Below are positions 1 through 8,099 of a DNA stretch of 64,000 nt, piece after piece. How positions within the stretch are numbered: the stretch's first letter is position 1; every line of letters starts with the position of its first letter. This DNA is from CALGKJ01 sp049322695 (lineage in GTDB: Bacteria; Bacillota; Clostridia; Lutisporales; Lutisporaceae). The stretch is from contig JBMORW010000033.1 in NCBI GenBank assembly GCA_049322695.1, positions 19,988 to 83,987 of the forward strand, read 5' to 3'. The notes under the pieces were generated by a model, which was given only the letters and a program-made list of their open reading frames with translations, was not told the DNA's origin and ran no database searches. Made by a program: the position numbers and the translations under genes.

Positions 1-547
1 TAACCTGCTATAAGGACTTAATCAAAAAGATTGTCTTAAAACCAGGAGATTGTAGTTATCCTGTGTTGGGTTGTATATTAAAAAATCTGATATACTGCTA
101 ATAGTCTTTAATACCGAATCGGAATTGTGTATTTAATAAATGAAAGAATGACATGATTGATAATTACTAGAGCTTACCTATACCTTGATTTTATTTTAAT
201 GTAGCATGTATATATTGTATATGGTCTCACATTCCCCTTTTGCTTTATAAGTAAATGCAAATTTTCCCCATTACACTGCAAACAGTATACACATTTTATA
301 CATCTTAATTCATATGGTACTAAAACCTGTATTTAATTCTACACATATAGTACCTCAGTACTATTTATTGCGTTAATGCCTGCGCAAGCTTCGGGTGATT
401 TTCATCATGATAAATCAGATATGGCTATTACTCTCAGGACATTAACTTATCTATGCATTAGAAGCAAAAGTATATAAAATAAAGTAATAAAAATATTAAC
501 CTCCCTATATACTGTATAGAAACATTCTATACAGTATATAGGGAGGG
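1..547. other. AT-rich region without recognised gene
   Basis: I see no convincing open reading frame, tRNA or riboswitch in this stretch. It is AT-rich and ends in the hairpin that precedes yyaC. It may be the intergenic tail of a gene lying left of the window. Confidence 0.5.
500..546 (+). promoter_or_regulatory. Perfect 21-bp inverted repeat covering the yyaC Shine-Dalgarno
   Basis: The arms 500-520 and 526-546 are exact reverse complements around the 5-nt loop AACAT. The right arm contains the GGGAGG Shine-Dalgarno and ends one base before the TTG start at 548. If transcribed, the ribosome site would be locked in the stem. It could be a translational switch, a protein operator or a terminator-like block to read-through. 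Which of these applies cannot be told from sequence. Confidence 0.7.
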
Positions 548-1087
548 TTGAGTTTGTTTGATATATATAATTCTGTAGAAAGTGGACGAGCATACTACTC
601 GGAAAAAAACGCCTGTACTACAATTAGTGATTTTATAAAGCTTAATACGGATATAAGAAGTTTGATACTTTGCATCGGCACAGACAGATATATTGGGGAC
701 TGTCTGGGTCCGGTAACAGGCTCACTGTTGAAAAAAAACGGTTTAAAGCAGCCGGTGCTTGGTACACTCGAAAACCCGGTACATGCCGTTAACCTGAAAA
801 AATATATAAGCCATATTAAAAGTGATTATCCCGGCCATACAATCATAGCCGTTGATGCTTGTCTTGGGGAGGAAGAATACGTGGGCAGCATACAAGCCAA
901 AAGGGGAGCCATATATCCTGGAAAAGGTGTCGGAAAAAATCTGCCTCCAATAGGTGATATTGCTATTATAGGCATAGTTGATTCTTCAGACAGGGATGAA
1001 TTCCTGAATATGCACAATGTGAGACTCAACCTGGTAATGAAAATGGCGGAGGTAATTAGTGAAGGAATTTATAAAGCACTAAAATAG
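548..1087 (+). CDS. yyaC: YyaC family spore protein (DUF1256, GPR-related fold)
   Basis: A 179-residue protein of the YyaC/DUF1256 family, found in endospore formers and structurally related to the germination protease GPR; its precise role is not established. Visible family features are the segment ILCIGTDRYIGDCLGPVTG (about residues 40-58) and IIAVDACLG (about 98-106). The start is TTG directly after GGGAGGG, and both lie in or against a perfect 21-bp hairpin. It is one of four genes in the window on the plus strand and converges with fabZ, sharing a bidirectional terminator. The family call is firm; substrate and protease activity are not shown. Confidence 0.85.
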   Translation: MSLFDIYNSVESGRAYYSEKNACTTISDFIKLNTDIRSLILCIGTDRYIGDCLGPVTGSLLKKNGLKQPVLGTLENPVHAVNLKKYISHIKSDYPGHTIIAVDACLGEEEYVGSIQAKRGAIYPGKGVGKNLPPIGDIAIIGIVDSSDRDEFLNMHNVRLNLVMKMAEVISEGIYKALK

Positions 1088-1204
1088 CACTTTACTGCCA
1101 CCGGCATCTGATTTCGCCTGAAAGCTTCGATGGTAATGTGCAGCTCTGTTGCACTAAGCATCTATAAAGCAGCTGTAATGTCCAGTATCCCGTATCTGAT
1201 ACAT

Positions 1205-1235
1205 AAAAAAGCACTTCCTTCGAAGTGCCTTTTTA
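1205..1235. terminator. Bidirectional terminator yyaC/fabZ
   Basis: The stem GCACTTC (1211-1217) pairs with GAAGTGC (1222-1228). An A-run lies on the left and a T-run on the right, so it can serve both convergent genes. The fabZ stop codon lies in the T-run. Confidence 0.8.
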
Positions 1236-1661
1236 TGTAGTAACTATCGCAAACATAAGTTCACCGGAAGCTGCCAGCCCATCGCCAACATATGCCTCAG
1301 CCTTGGCTTTGCCTATACCTCTCTTGAATGCCAGCATTTCTACCTCCATTCTGAGAGTGTCTCCCGGAACTACCTGCCTTCTGAACCTCAATCCGTCAAT
1401 GCCTGTAAAAACTGCCAGCTTGCCTTTATGTTCTTCCAAACCGAGTAATGCAACGGCGCCTACCTGTGCCATTGCTTCTACAATCAATACTCCCGGCATT
1501 ATAGGATTACCGGGAAAATGTCCCTGAAAAAACGGCTCATTGCAGGTTACATTTTTTATACCTACAGCTTTCTTGCCATATTCTATTTCTGTTATCTTAT
1601 CGACCAACAGAAATGGATATCTGTGAGGTATAATTTTCTGTATATCCACATTAGTCAGCAT
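1233..1661 (-). CDS. fabZ: 3-hydroxyacyl-ACP dehydratase FabZ
   Basis: Hot-dog fold dehydratase of type II fatty acid synthesis, converting (3R)-hydroxyacyl-ACP to trans-2-enoyl-ACP in the cytoplasm. The 142-residue length matches the family. The active-site His is in GHFPGNPIMPG (His48) and the catalytic Glu in VEAMAQ (Glu62). The PHRYPFLLVD motif is at residues 12-21. The ATG is preceded by GAGGG. It lies 13 nt after the rod-binding gene and is the last gene of the mbl/flagellar block, as in Bacillus subtilis. Confidence 0.97.
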   Translation of the reverse strand: MLTNVDIQKIIPHRYPFLLVDKITEIEYGKKAVGIKNVTCNEPFFQGHFPGNPIMPGVLIVEAMAQVGAVALLGLEEHKGKLAVFTGIDGLRFRRQVVPGDTLRMEVEMLAFKRGIGKAKAEAYVGDGLAASGELMFAIVTT

Positions 1662-1674
1662 CTTATCCCTCTCT

Positions 1675-2043
1675 TCACTTTTTTATGCTTTTAATAAGCT
1701 GTTTATACATTATATCTCCGAGTCCTATTCCATTATTCCTGGAAATTTCTTCAGAGTACTTATCTATCAGCATATCATCAAAAGTCTCTTCTGCATAGCT
1801 CTCACCGTAAAGATTAGCCTTTTCTACTGTCTTTTTCATTTGCTTGAACATCATATTGATAAAAATAGCTTCAAAATTCCGACAAGCTTCCTTAAGCTTT
1901 TTTTCATCCTTTTCTTCAACAGCCTTTTCCAGGATTTTTTCAAAATCACTTACTTCTGCTTCAGCGGCCTTCGCATTGGCATTGCTTACTTGATTTGCAG
2001 CATTTATATTCTTACTATTAATATTGTTTATGTTGTTAATCAT
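1675..2043 (-). CDS. FlgJ-type rod-binding protein
   Basis: A 122-residue protein with the rod-binding domain seen at the N-terminus of FlgJ and in short stand-alone homologues. The segment ACRNFEAIFINMMFKQM, followed by YAEETFDDMLIDKYSEEISR and GIGLGDIMYKQL, is characteristic. The first 30 residues are Asn-rich and low complexity. There is no muramidase domain, so it probably caps or assembles the flagellar rod rather than cutting peptidoglycan. An AAGGAG Shine-Dalgarno precedes the ATG. Its position directly after two rod genes supports the role. Confidence 0.85.
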   Translation of the reverse strand: MINNINNINSKNINAANQVSNANAKAAEAEVSDFEKILEKAVEEKDEKKLKEACRNFEAIFINMMFKQMKKTVEKANLYGESYAEETFDDMLIDKYSEEISRNNGIGLGDIMYKQLIKSIKK

Positions 2044-2054
2044 ATTGTAACTCC

Positions 2055-2158
2055 TTTCCAGACGCTGGTCTCTGATCCCTGGTCGCTGGATTCACATAAA
2101 GCTTCGAAGCCCTGCTAAATACCAGTGACTAGTAGCTAGAAGCTAGTGACTGGAGGCG
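2055..2158. repeat. Family A element (A1), between flhP and flgJ-like gene
   Basis: Arms made of degenerate CTGGT/CTAGTGACTAG words flank the core AGCTTCGAAGCCC. It fills the gap from the flhP stop to the next Shine-Dalgarno. Confidence 0.7.
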
Positions 2159-2160
2159 TT

Positions 2161-2955
2161 TTAACGCCTCAGATTATTCGCCATACCCAGCATTTCATCT
2201 GCTGTTTGTATGGATTTTGAGTTTATTTCATAGGCTCTTTGTGCTTGTATCAGCTTAACCATTTCTTCAACTATCTGTACATTAGAGGATTCCAAATAGC
2301 CTTGCAGGAGTTTTCCGCCGGTGCCATCATTCTGAGTGTCAAATGCAGCTCCGCTTGCCCCTGTTTCAATAAAAAGGTTCTTGCCGACGCTTTCCAATCC
2401 TGCAGGATTCATAAAGGTAATTATTGATATGTTTCCAATTTGCTCTTCCGTTCCGTCTGTCCTCTTTACAGTTATCATACCCATTTCATCAACGATGACA
2501 TCCTTAACATTTGAGCCCAGGTCTATCTCACCGTTCTCACCCTGTAAAAAGTATCCGTCGGCAGTAACCAGCTTGGTGCTTTCTCCATCGACAGAGATTT
2601 TAAAGGCTCCATCCTTTGAATAGTATATTTTGCCATCAGGTCCAGCTATCTTGAAGAAGCCTTGACCGTCAATCGCCATATCATATGGGTTGGCAGTGTT
2701 CTCTAAATTGCCTGTGGTGAAGAATTTTACTGATGCAGCTGTCCTTACCCCGTGGCCAACCTGCAGATTTACCGGCTTTCCTTGTCCATCCCTTACGACA
2801 CCTCTTTCCAGAGTCTCGTACAGCAGGTCCTTAAACTCTACTCTGGACTTTTTATAGCCTATAGAGTTTACGTTTGCCAGGTTATTCGAAATTGTATCTA
2901 CATTAAGCTGCTGCGCTGCCATACCCGTGCTGGCAGTCCATAGTGCTCTCATCAT
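2161..2955 (-). CDS. flhP: Flagellar basal-body rod protein FlgG/FlhP family
   Basis: Distal rod protein of 264 residues. The N-terminal motif ALWTASTGMAAQQLNVDTIS NNLANVN, the central DMAIDGQGFF and the C-terminal EEMVKLIQAQRAYEINSKSIQTADEML are the hallmarks of the FlgG family. The protein is exported by the flagellar type III system. It follows a paralogue (flhO) by 12 nt, as in B. subtilis, where the pair lies downstream of mbl and outside the main flagellar operon. A GGAGGGG Shine-Dalgarno precedes ATGATG. The stop codon lies in an 18-bp palindrome at 2153-2170. Confidence 0.95.
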   Translation of the reverse strand: MMRALWTASTGMAAQQLNVDTISNNLANVNSIGYKKSRVEFKDLLYETLERGVVRDGQGKPVNLQVGHGVRTAASVKFFTTGNLENTANPYDMAIDGQGFFKIAGPDGKIYYSKDGAFKISVDGESTKLVTADGYFLQGENGEIDLGSNVKDVIVDEMGMITVKRTDGTEEQIGNISIITFMNPAGLESVGKNLFIETGASGAAFDTQNDGTGGKLLQGYLESSNVQIVEEMVKLIQAQRAYEINSKSIQTADEMLGMANNLRR

Positions 2956-2967
2956 ATTTTACCCCTC

Positions 2968-4023
2968 CTATACCCTTCCTATATCATTAACAGATTTCCC
3001 CAGCATCTCATCGTGAGTTCTTATAAGCCTCTGACTCGCTTCATAGGATCTCAGAACAGTAATCATTTCAACCATTTGCTTTACCGAGTTTACATTTGAG
3101 CCTTCAATAAAGCCTTGATTAATCTTTCCTTCAAAAGCTTTAAGGTTTGTTTCCAAATCCTCCTGAACTCTCATTTTGAAAAGTCCGTCGCCTTCCTTGG
3201 AAAGCTGTTTGTAGTCGTTGAAGTCAACCATTTTCAATTTATCAGTACTTGCTCCATTGTCAAGTACCTCTCCACTTTCATTGATAGATATGCTTTTGCT
3301 TTCAAGCCTTATATACCCGTTTTCTCCAAGTACCATGTAACCTTCTTTTGTTACAAGGTAGCCTTCCGAGTTAAGTGTGAATTCTCCATTCCTTGTATAT
3401 CTCTCTCCATTGGGAGTTTCCACTGTAAAGAAGCCGTTTCCCTGTATTGCCAGGTCAAGAGGATTGTCAGTAGGGTGCAGCTGTCCCTGCTGGAAGTTGA
3501 CTACCACTTCATCTGCATGAATACCATAGCTGAAATTACCTATTACATTGCGTGGATTTACCACCTTCAGCCTACCTACTTCATTTCCGTCTGCAAATAT
3601 TCTTCCCAGATTATCTATTTCTATATTATCGCTTCCTGCAAATATTGGGCCATTTTGTCCCAGAATATAGTCGCCCTTCGGAGTTGTCAAATAGCCATCG
3701 TCATTCACCTTGAACTTAATGCTTTTGTTATTGGCTGTTCCCAAGGTTGTCTGTACCTGGAAAAAGCCGTTTTTTGTAGATGCACTGAATATTCCATTTT
3801 CATCGGTACTGTACACACCTGAGTCACCTCTTGCAGCAAGTACATCCTTGTCAAAGGGATTGGGTCCGATTTTTGAAATCAGTATTTCCGGAAAGCTTTC
3901 TGTAAGCAAGGTATCTTTTTTATAGCCTGTTGTGCTGACATTGGCAATATTATTGGCTATTATGTCCATTCTTTTGTTTTCCGATATTGCCGACGAAGCT
4001 ACCACGTATAATCCTCTTATCAT
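2968..4023 (-). CDS. flhO: Flagellar hook-basal body protein FlhO (FlgF/FlgG family)
   Basis: Second rod-type protein, 351 residues from the chosen ATG. It has the N-terminal IRGLYVVASSAISENKRMDI and NNIANVSTTGYKK, the central NPLDLAIQGNGFF, and the C-terminal NSVKQMVEMITVLRSYEASQRLIRTHDEMLG. The start at 4023 is preferred because AGGTGA ends about five bases upstream; a second ATG at 4026 is adjacent. An in-frame extension to 4050 lacks a ribosome site. It is probably a proximal rod subunit, co-transcribed with flhP. Confidence 0.92.
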   Translation of the reverse strand: MIRGLYVVASSAISENKRMDIIANNIANVSTTGYKKDTLLTESFPEILISKIGPNPFDKDVLAARGDSGVYSTDENGIFSASTKNGFFQVQTTLGTANNKSIKFKVNDDGYLTTPKGDYILGQNGPIFAGSDNIEIDNLGRIFADGNEVGRLKVVNPRNVIGNFSYGIHADEVVVNFQQGQLHPTDNPLDLAIQGNGFFTVETPNGERYTRNGEFTLNSEGYLVTKEGYMVLGENGYIRLESKSISINESGEVLDNGASTDKLKMVDFNDYKQLSKEGDGLFKMRVQEDLETNLKAFEGKINQGFIEGSNVNSVKQMVEMITVLRSYEASQRLIRTHDEMLGKSVNDIGRV

Positions 4024-4096
4024 CATTATCACCTGTTTTAATAAATTCAAATACTTTATCGGAGTTATAATATCTTAACTTTACCCTTATGAAAAA

Positions 4097-4141
4097 AAAG
4101 ATGCTGCATGCAAAGCCAAAAAGCTTGCACACAGCATCTTT
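4097..4141 (-). terminator. Rho-independent terminator after mbl
   Basis: AAAGATGCTG at 4097-4106 pairs with CAGCATCTTT at 4132-4141, with further pairing inside. On the minus strand it is followed by a run of eight T. Confidence 0.85.
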
Positions 4142-4148
4142 CGAAATC

Positions 4149-5183
4149 TTAATATGTCACATTTATCACTTTTCTATTGGAGTTGATATCAGCGTCACTC
4201 AGAACATCGATATGCTCCAGGGCTTTACCTGTGCCGAGTGCTACACAGGAAATCGCCTCCTGAGCAACATAAACAGGAATGCCCGTTCTCTTTGCTATCA
4301 GCTTGTCCAGACCGTGAAGCAGTGAACCTCCGCCTGTCATGACTATTCCTCTGTCGCTTATATCAGCTGACAGCTCCGGCGGAGTCCTCTCCAATACCGA
4401 ATGTACGGCATCGGCTATTGTGGCTACAGGCTCTGACAGTGCTTCAAGCATTTCTTCGGAAGTAACTTCAATTGTCTTTGGCAAGCCTGAAATAAGATTT
4501 CTGCCTCTGACCTCCATTTTTACTACCTCTTCTCTTGGGAAGGCAGTTCCAATATTGATTTTGAGTTCTTCCGCAGTTCTTTCACCTATCATAATATTGT
4601 GTTTCTTTCTCATATATCTAACTATGGCTTCGTCAAATTTATCTCCTGCAACCTTTATAGAGGTTGATACAACTATACCGCCTAAAGAAATTACAGCAAT
4701 ATCCGAGGTTCCGCCTCCTATGTCGATTACCATGTTTCCGCTTGCCTTGGAGATGTCAAGCCCTGCTCCTATTGCAGCAGCTATTGGCTCCTCAATAAGT
4801 CTGGTGCTTCTTGCTCCTGCATTATTGGCTGCATCTATTACTGCCCTCTTTTCTACCTCTGTAACTCCACTGGGCACACAGACAACCATTCTGGGCTTGA
4901 ATAACCTCTTTCTGCCTACAGCCTTATCAATAAAATATCTTAACATCTTTTCGGTTACGTCATAATCCGAAATGACACCTTCTCTTAAAGGTCTTATGGC
5001 TACTATGTTTCCGGGTGTTCTACCAAGCATGAGTCTTGCTTCTTCGCCAACTGCAAGAATTTTGTTGGTGTTTCTGTCGATTGCTACAACAGAAGGCTCT
5101 TTAAGAACTATTCCCTTACCCTTGATATAAACCAAAACACTAGCCGTACCTAAATCAATACCAATATCCTGCACACCAAACAT
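4149..5183 (-). CDS. mbl: Rod-shape determining actin homologue Mbl (MreB family)
   Basis: A 344-residue cytoskeletal ATPase that directs lateral wall synthesis under the membrane. Phosphate-binding motifs DLGTASV (near residue 10) and DIGGGTSDIA (near 155) are present, as is VMTGGGSLLHGLD near the C-terminus. It lies immediately after spoIIID, the arrangement that distinguishes mbl from mreB in Bacillus, so Mbl is the better name. A GGAGGT Shine-Dalgarno precedes ATG. It has its own strong terminator before flhO. Confidence 0.95.
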   Translation of the reverse strand: MFGVQDIGIDLGTASVLVYIKGKGIVLKEPSVVAIDRNTNKILAVGEEARLMLGRTPGNIVAIRPLREGVISDYDVTEKMLRYFIDKAVGRKRLFKPRMVVCVPSGVTEVEKRAVIDAANNAGARSTRLIEEPIAAAIGAGLDISKASGNMVIDIGGGTSDIAVISLGGIVVSTSIKVAGDKFDEAIVRYMRKKHNIMIGERTAEELKINIGTAFPREEVVKMEVRGRNLISGLPKTIEVTSEEMLEALSEPVATIADAVHSVLERTPPELSADISDRGIVMTGGGSLLHGLDKLIAKRTGIPVYVAQEAISCVALGTGKALEHIDVLSDADINSNRKVINVTY

Positions 5184-5381
5184 TTTTTTACCTCCACAAT
5201 ATATTCCTTATATATCAGAATTACTTACAAAAACGCAAACAAATAGTATTTCTATAAAAAAATCAAAATTCCTTCTTAACATTAGATTTTACGACATATT
5301 TTTAAAAAATTCAATAATGCTGCGATTAATCGCAATATTCCAATTAATTGCAGATGCTTGTACAAATATAGAAAATAATTA

Positions 5382-5431
5382 AGCTCCTTTTCACTGTGTA
5401 TCACACCTGATACAAGCAGCAAATAGGAGCT
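5382..5431 (-). terminator. Probable terminator after spoIIID
   Basis: AGCTCCT (5382-5388) pairs with AGGAGCT (5425-5431). Nested inside is a perfect hairpin TGTATCA-CACC-TGATACA (5397-5414). A T-rich tract follows on the minus strand. It lies in the 262-bp gap between spoIIID and mbl; the rest of that gap is AT-rich without a gene. Confidence 0.55.
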
Positions 5432-5445
5432 GTGCTCTTACGCAT

Positions 5446-5697
5446 CTACAGACTTACTTGATACTTTGCCTTTGTTGCCTTTCCGCCTCTGATGTGTCTC
5501 TCAGCCTTATTCTTATCCATGATCTCCTTCACCTGAAGGGCAACACTCGGATTAATTCTCGGAAGCCTTTCTGTGACATCCTTATGTACTGTTGACTTTG
5601 ATACCCCGAATATTTTGGCTGCATCTCTAACTGTCGTCTTGCTGCTGATTATATATTTTGCAATTTCCAGTGCTCTTTCTTCAATGTAATCCTTCAA
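5446..5697 (-). CDS. spoIIID: Mother-cell transcription regulator SpoIIID
   Basis: An 83-residue DNA-binding regulator active in the mother cell during sporulation. The helix-turn-helix TTVRDAAKIFGVSKSTVHKDVTERLP (about residues 21-46) and the basic tail HIRGGKATKAKY match the family. The start is TTG, preceded by GGGGG nine bases upstream; this aligns the protein with the Bacillus N-terminus (M-x-DYI-x-ER). It lies between spoIIQ and mbl as in Bacillus. Confidence 0.96.
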   Translation of the reverse strand: MKDYIEERALEIAKYIISSKTTVRDAAKIFGVSKSTVHKDVTERLPRINPSVALQVKEIMDKNKAERHIRGGKATKAKYQVSL

Positions 5698-5832
5698 TTA
5701 CTACAACCCCCTTATTGGTGTCTTTTTACATTAATATGCTTTTTTTTTATTGATTAGAACAGTTGAAATCCAAAGAAAATGTGAAATCCTGCACCTTCAT
5801 ATGGCTTACTGCTGCCCTATAAACCCATCACT

Positions 5833-6624
5833 TCAGCGTTTAGTTGTCTGCTTTGGCAGATACATCTTAGGGTCTATATTTTTTCCATCCTTCAAAACTT
5901 CAAAGTGGAGATGAGGCTCGTCAGCTATTTCGCATAGAGCAGTTCTTCCTACACCGCTTATAACATCTCCCTTTTTTATCCTCTGTCCGACAGATACAAG
6001 GTCAAGCGTGGACAAATTACTGTATTTGGTCTGTATACCGCTTCCATGGTCAATAATAATAGTCATTCCCCATTGTGCATCATTTTTTGCTTCTACTACG
6101 ACTCCATCCATTGATGCTCTCACCTGACTGCCTTCCTCAGCCTTTAAATCAATACCTGGATGTGTAGTCCACATTTCCAGAGTTTTTGAGTATACCAGGG
6201 TGCTTATAGAAAAATCACCGTTTAAAGTTCCGAAAACCGGAAGTACCATTGTTTCCATTTTGTCTGTTTGGAGCTTAGCAGTAGTTTTTGTGTCATTTTT
6301 TGCAGAGACTTTATTTTTCTGGTCCTTTAATTTTTCAACATCTTTTACAGTGGTAGAATCAGTTTTCGATACTTCAGTTATAGGCAGCTTTTCTTCATTT
6401 TCACTGCCATCTTTGTCAATTACTTCTAGTCCTGTGTCCAGATTGACTTGTGCATTTAGCCCTTCATCAAGTTCATCACCGAGATTCTGCTTCTCCAGCT
6501 GAGCTATTCTATCATTTACAAAATTTCTATATTGCCATATTCCGCCGGCAACCAGCAAAAGTACTATTAACAATACCGTTACTCGAATATTTCTTCGACT
6601 CTTAAACAAATCGCCAAATTTCAT
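5833..6624 (-). CDS. spoIIQ: SpoIIQ-like M23 peptidase-domain protein, active-site intact
   Basis: A forespore membrane protein, 263 residues. One transmembrane helix (about 14-32) is followed by an acidic/lysine-rich linker and a LytM/M23 domain (about 125-257). In complex with SpoIIIAH, SpoIIQ joins the forespore and mother-cell membranes during engulfment. The zinc site looks complete: His155 and Asp159 in THPGIDL, His238 and His240 in PHLHFEV. In B. subtilis the first of these is lost; clostridial proteins keep it, so endopeptidase activity is plausible here. It lies between spoIID and spoIIID and has a GGAGGTG Shine-Dalgarno. Confidence 0.93.
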   Translation of the reverse strand: MKFGDLFKSRRNIRVTVLLIVLLLVAGGIWQYRNFVNDRIAQLEKQNLGDELDEGLNAQVNLDTGLEVIDKDGSENEEKLPITEVSKTDSTTVKDVEKLKDQKNKVSAKNDTKTTAKLQTDKMETMVLPVFGTLNGDFSISTLVYSKTLEMWTTHPGIDLKAEEGSQVRASMDGVVVEAKNDAQWGMTIIIDHGSGIQTKYSNLSTLDLVSVGQRIKKGDVISGVGRTALCEIADEPHLHFEVLKDGKNIDPKMYLPKQTTKR

Positions 6625-6745
6625 AATTTACACCTCCGCTAGTATTATTTCCAAGCACTACAAAAATAATACAGGGAAGTACATATTTTTTTCATACATT
6701 CAGCATTGCTTTATTTTAGCTGCCTATTTGTGCAACTGATATAAG

Positions 6746-7741
6746 CTAATCTCTTACACTTCCATTGAGCAGCTCATAAACATTGACTATCTCTACACCC
6801 TTGTAATAGTGCTTAACAATATCCGTATACAAGTATCCCAGCTTAGCCAACCCATCAGCTCCATATTGGCTCATGCCTATTCCGTGTCCGTTGCCCATTA
6901 CCCTGAACTTCATTATATCGCCTGCATATTCTATCTCAAAGTTTCCCGAGTTCAGCCCCAGTGCCGTTCTGACTTTTTCCCCTTTAAACCGTTTATTCCC
7001 GATTTTAATAACAGTTATTCTTCCTCCGCTGCTTCTGTCTATTATTTCTATTTCTTTTTTTATGTTCTTTGCATTTATTTTCACGCTGCTGTCCAGCTTC
7101 TTTATCCTGCTTATAAAATCACTTATTTTCATCTCTGTATAAGTAACAAGCTTCGGCGAAGCCTGTTCATATACGCTTTCAACACCTCTGAGGTAAGGAA
7201 CAACAGATTCCCATATATCCTCCGAGTTTTCAGTTCGCCCTCCGCTGGTAGAGTGGAAAACCGCATCTATAAGGTTATCCTGATATACTATAACCTCGCC
7301 TTTTGTGCTTTCTACAGCCTGCTTCAGCCTCTCCACCTTTTCGCCGCTTAAAGTCCCGATATCAACAAACGCCTGACAATGCACAGAATCAGTGCATACA
7401 TCCGCTCCTGCATGCTGAGTACAGCCCTTTCCTCCAAATGCTCTAATACGCATTACAGTATAAGTGCGTGCTGCGAGACTTTGTGCCTTCAGAGCTTCCA
7501 TATGAAAGCTTGCCGGCATTTCTCCCGCAAGTACTGAGAGTATGTAATCCTCAAGATCCATTTCCACTACTTCATTGAGCTTTGAATTATATACCTTTAT
7601 AGACAAGCTGCCTTTCATGGTCGTGAATTTTTCATAATCACTGCCGCTTTTTTCCTTTACCTCACAGCTGTCCAACAATATCAGAGGCAGTGTAAATAGC
7701 AGGATAAACATCAGAAGTAAAACAAGTAGTAGTTTGCGCAT
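6746..7741 (-). CDS. spoIID: Stage II sporulation protein D (SpoIID)
   Basis: A lytic transglycosylase of the engulfment DMP machinery, anchored by an N-terminal helix (MRKLLLVLLLMFILLFTLPL). Family motifs are LEDYILSVLAGEMPASFHMEALKAQSLAARTY, HCQAF, FHSTSGGRTENSEDIWESVVPYLRGV and GHGIGMSQYGADGLA. The Glu in AGEMP is the expected catalytic residue. The start is the ATG at 7741 because AAAGGAG lies eight bases upstream; a longer in-frame reading enters a dispersed repeat and lacks a ribosome site. The protein is 331 residues. Confidence 0.96.
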   Translation of the reverse strand: MRKLLLVLLLMFILLFTLPLILLDSCEVKEKSGSDYEKFTTMKGSLSIKVYNSKLNEVVEMDLEDYILSVLAGEMPASFHMEALKAQSLAARTYTVMRIRAFGGKGCTQHAGADVCTDSVHCQAFVDIGTLSGEKVERLKQAVESTKGEVIVYQDNLIDAVFHSTSGGRTENSEDIWESVVPYLRGVESVYEQASPKLVTYTEMKISDFISRIKKLDSSVKINAKNIKKEIEIIDRSSGGRITVIKIGNKRFKGEKVRTALGLNSGNFEIEYAGDIMKFRVMGNGHGIGMSQYGADGLAKLGYLYTDIVKHYYKGVEIVNVYELLNGSVRD

Positions 7742-7759
7742 GTATATGCTCCTTTCATC

Positions 7760-7862
7760 GAATCGGCCGCCAGCTGCCAGCTTATAGCCAATAGCTGCTA
7801 GGCTAAGAAAATGCATCAAAGCCTTTCTTAATCTAGTAACTAGTAGCTAGTGACTAGTGACT
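7760..7862. repeat. Family A element (A2), upstream of spoIID
   Basis: Words such as GCCGCCAGCTGCCAGC and CTAGTAACTAGTAGCTAG flank a degenerate core (CATCAAAGCC). It lies just upstream of the spoIID ribosome site in the 341-bp murA-spoIID gap, which otherwise holds a 48-bp palindrome, element A3 and the murA terminator. Confidence 0.65.
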
Positions 7863-7864
7863 GC

Positions 7865-7912
7865 AAATAGAATATAGGGATTAGGCATATGCCTAATCCC
7901 TATATTCTATTT
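7865..7912. repeat. Perfect 48-bp palindrome
   Basis: Positions 7865-7888 and 7889-7912 are exact reverse complements with no loop. The arm resembles that of the murA terminator hairpin at 8058-8099 (both start AGAATA and contain a G-run then TTA). It may be a duplicated terminator. Confidence 0.85.
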
Positions 7913-7984
7913 TTATATACAAGCTTATATGACTAAAACAATATAACTCAGAATTCAGCAAATATTTCCCAGGAAATACCGCAT

Positions 7985-8056
7985 TCGACACAAGTCGGCT
8001 TTAAAGCCCTGCTTAACGCTGATTGCTGGAGGCTGGCGGCCGGTGGCCGGTGGCCA
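7985..8056. repeat. Family A element (A3), after murA
   Basis: CTGGAGGCTGGCGGCCGGTG-type words with the half core GGCTTTAAAGCCCTGC, directly beyond the murA terminator. Confidence 0.6.
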
Positions 8057-8057
8057 A

Positions 8058-8099
8058 AAAGAATAGAGGGTTAAGCGCCCGCTTAATCCTCTATTCTTT
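8058..8099 (-). terminator. murA terminator overlapping the stop codon
   Basis: AAAGAATAGAGG-G-TTAAGCG pairs with CGCTTAA-T-CCTCTATTCTTT, followed by TTTTT on the minus strand. The murA stop (8083-8085) lies inside the stem. Confidence 0.8.

Noticed and set aside
350..440. Riboswitch near the start of the window
   Set aside because: Only a short GATTT..AAATC palindrome was found; no known aptamer core could be built.
7742..7819. N-terminal extension of SpoIID
   Set aside because: It reads through family A sequence; the signal anchor begins at 7741 with a good Shine-Dalgarno.
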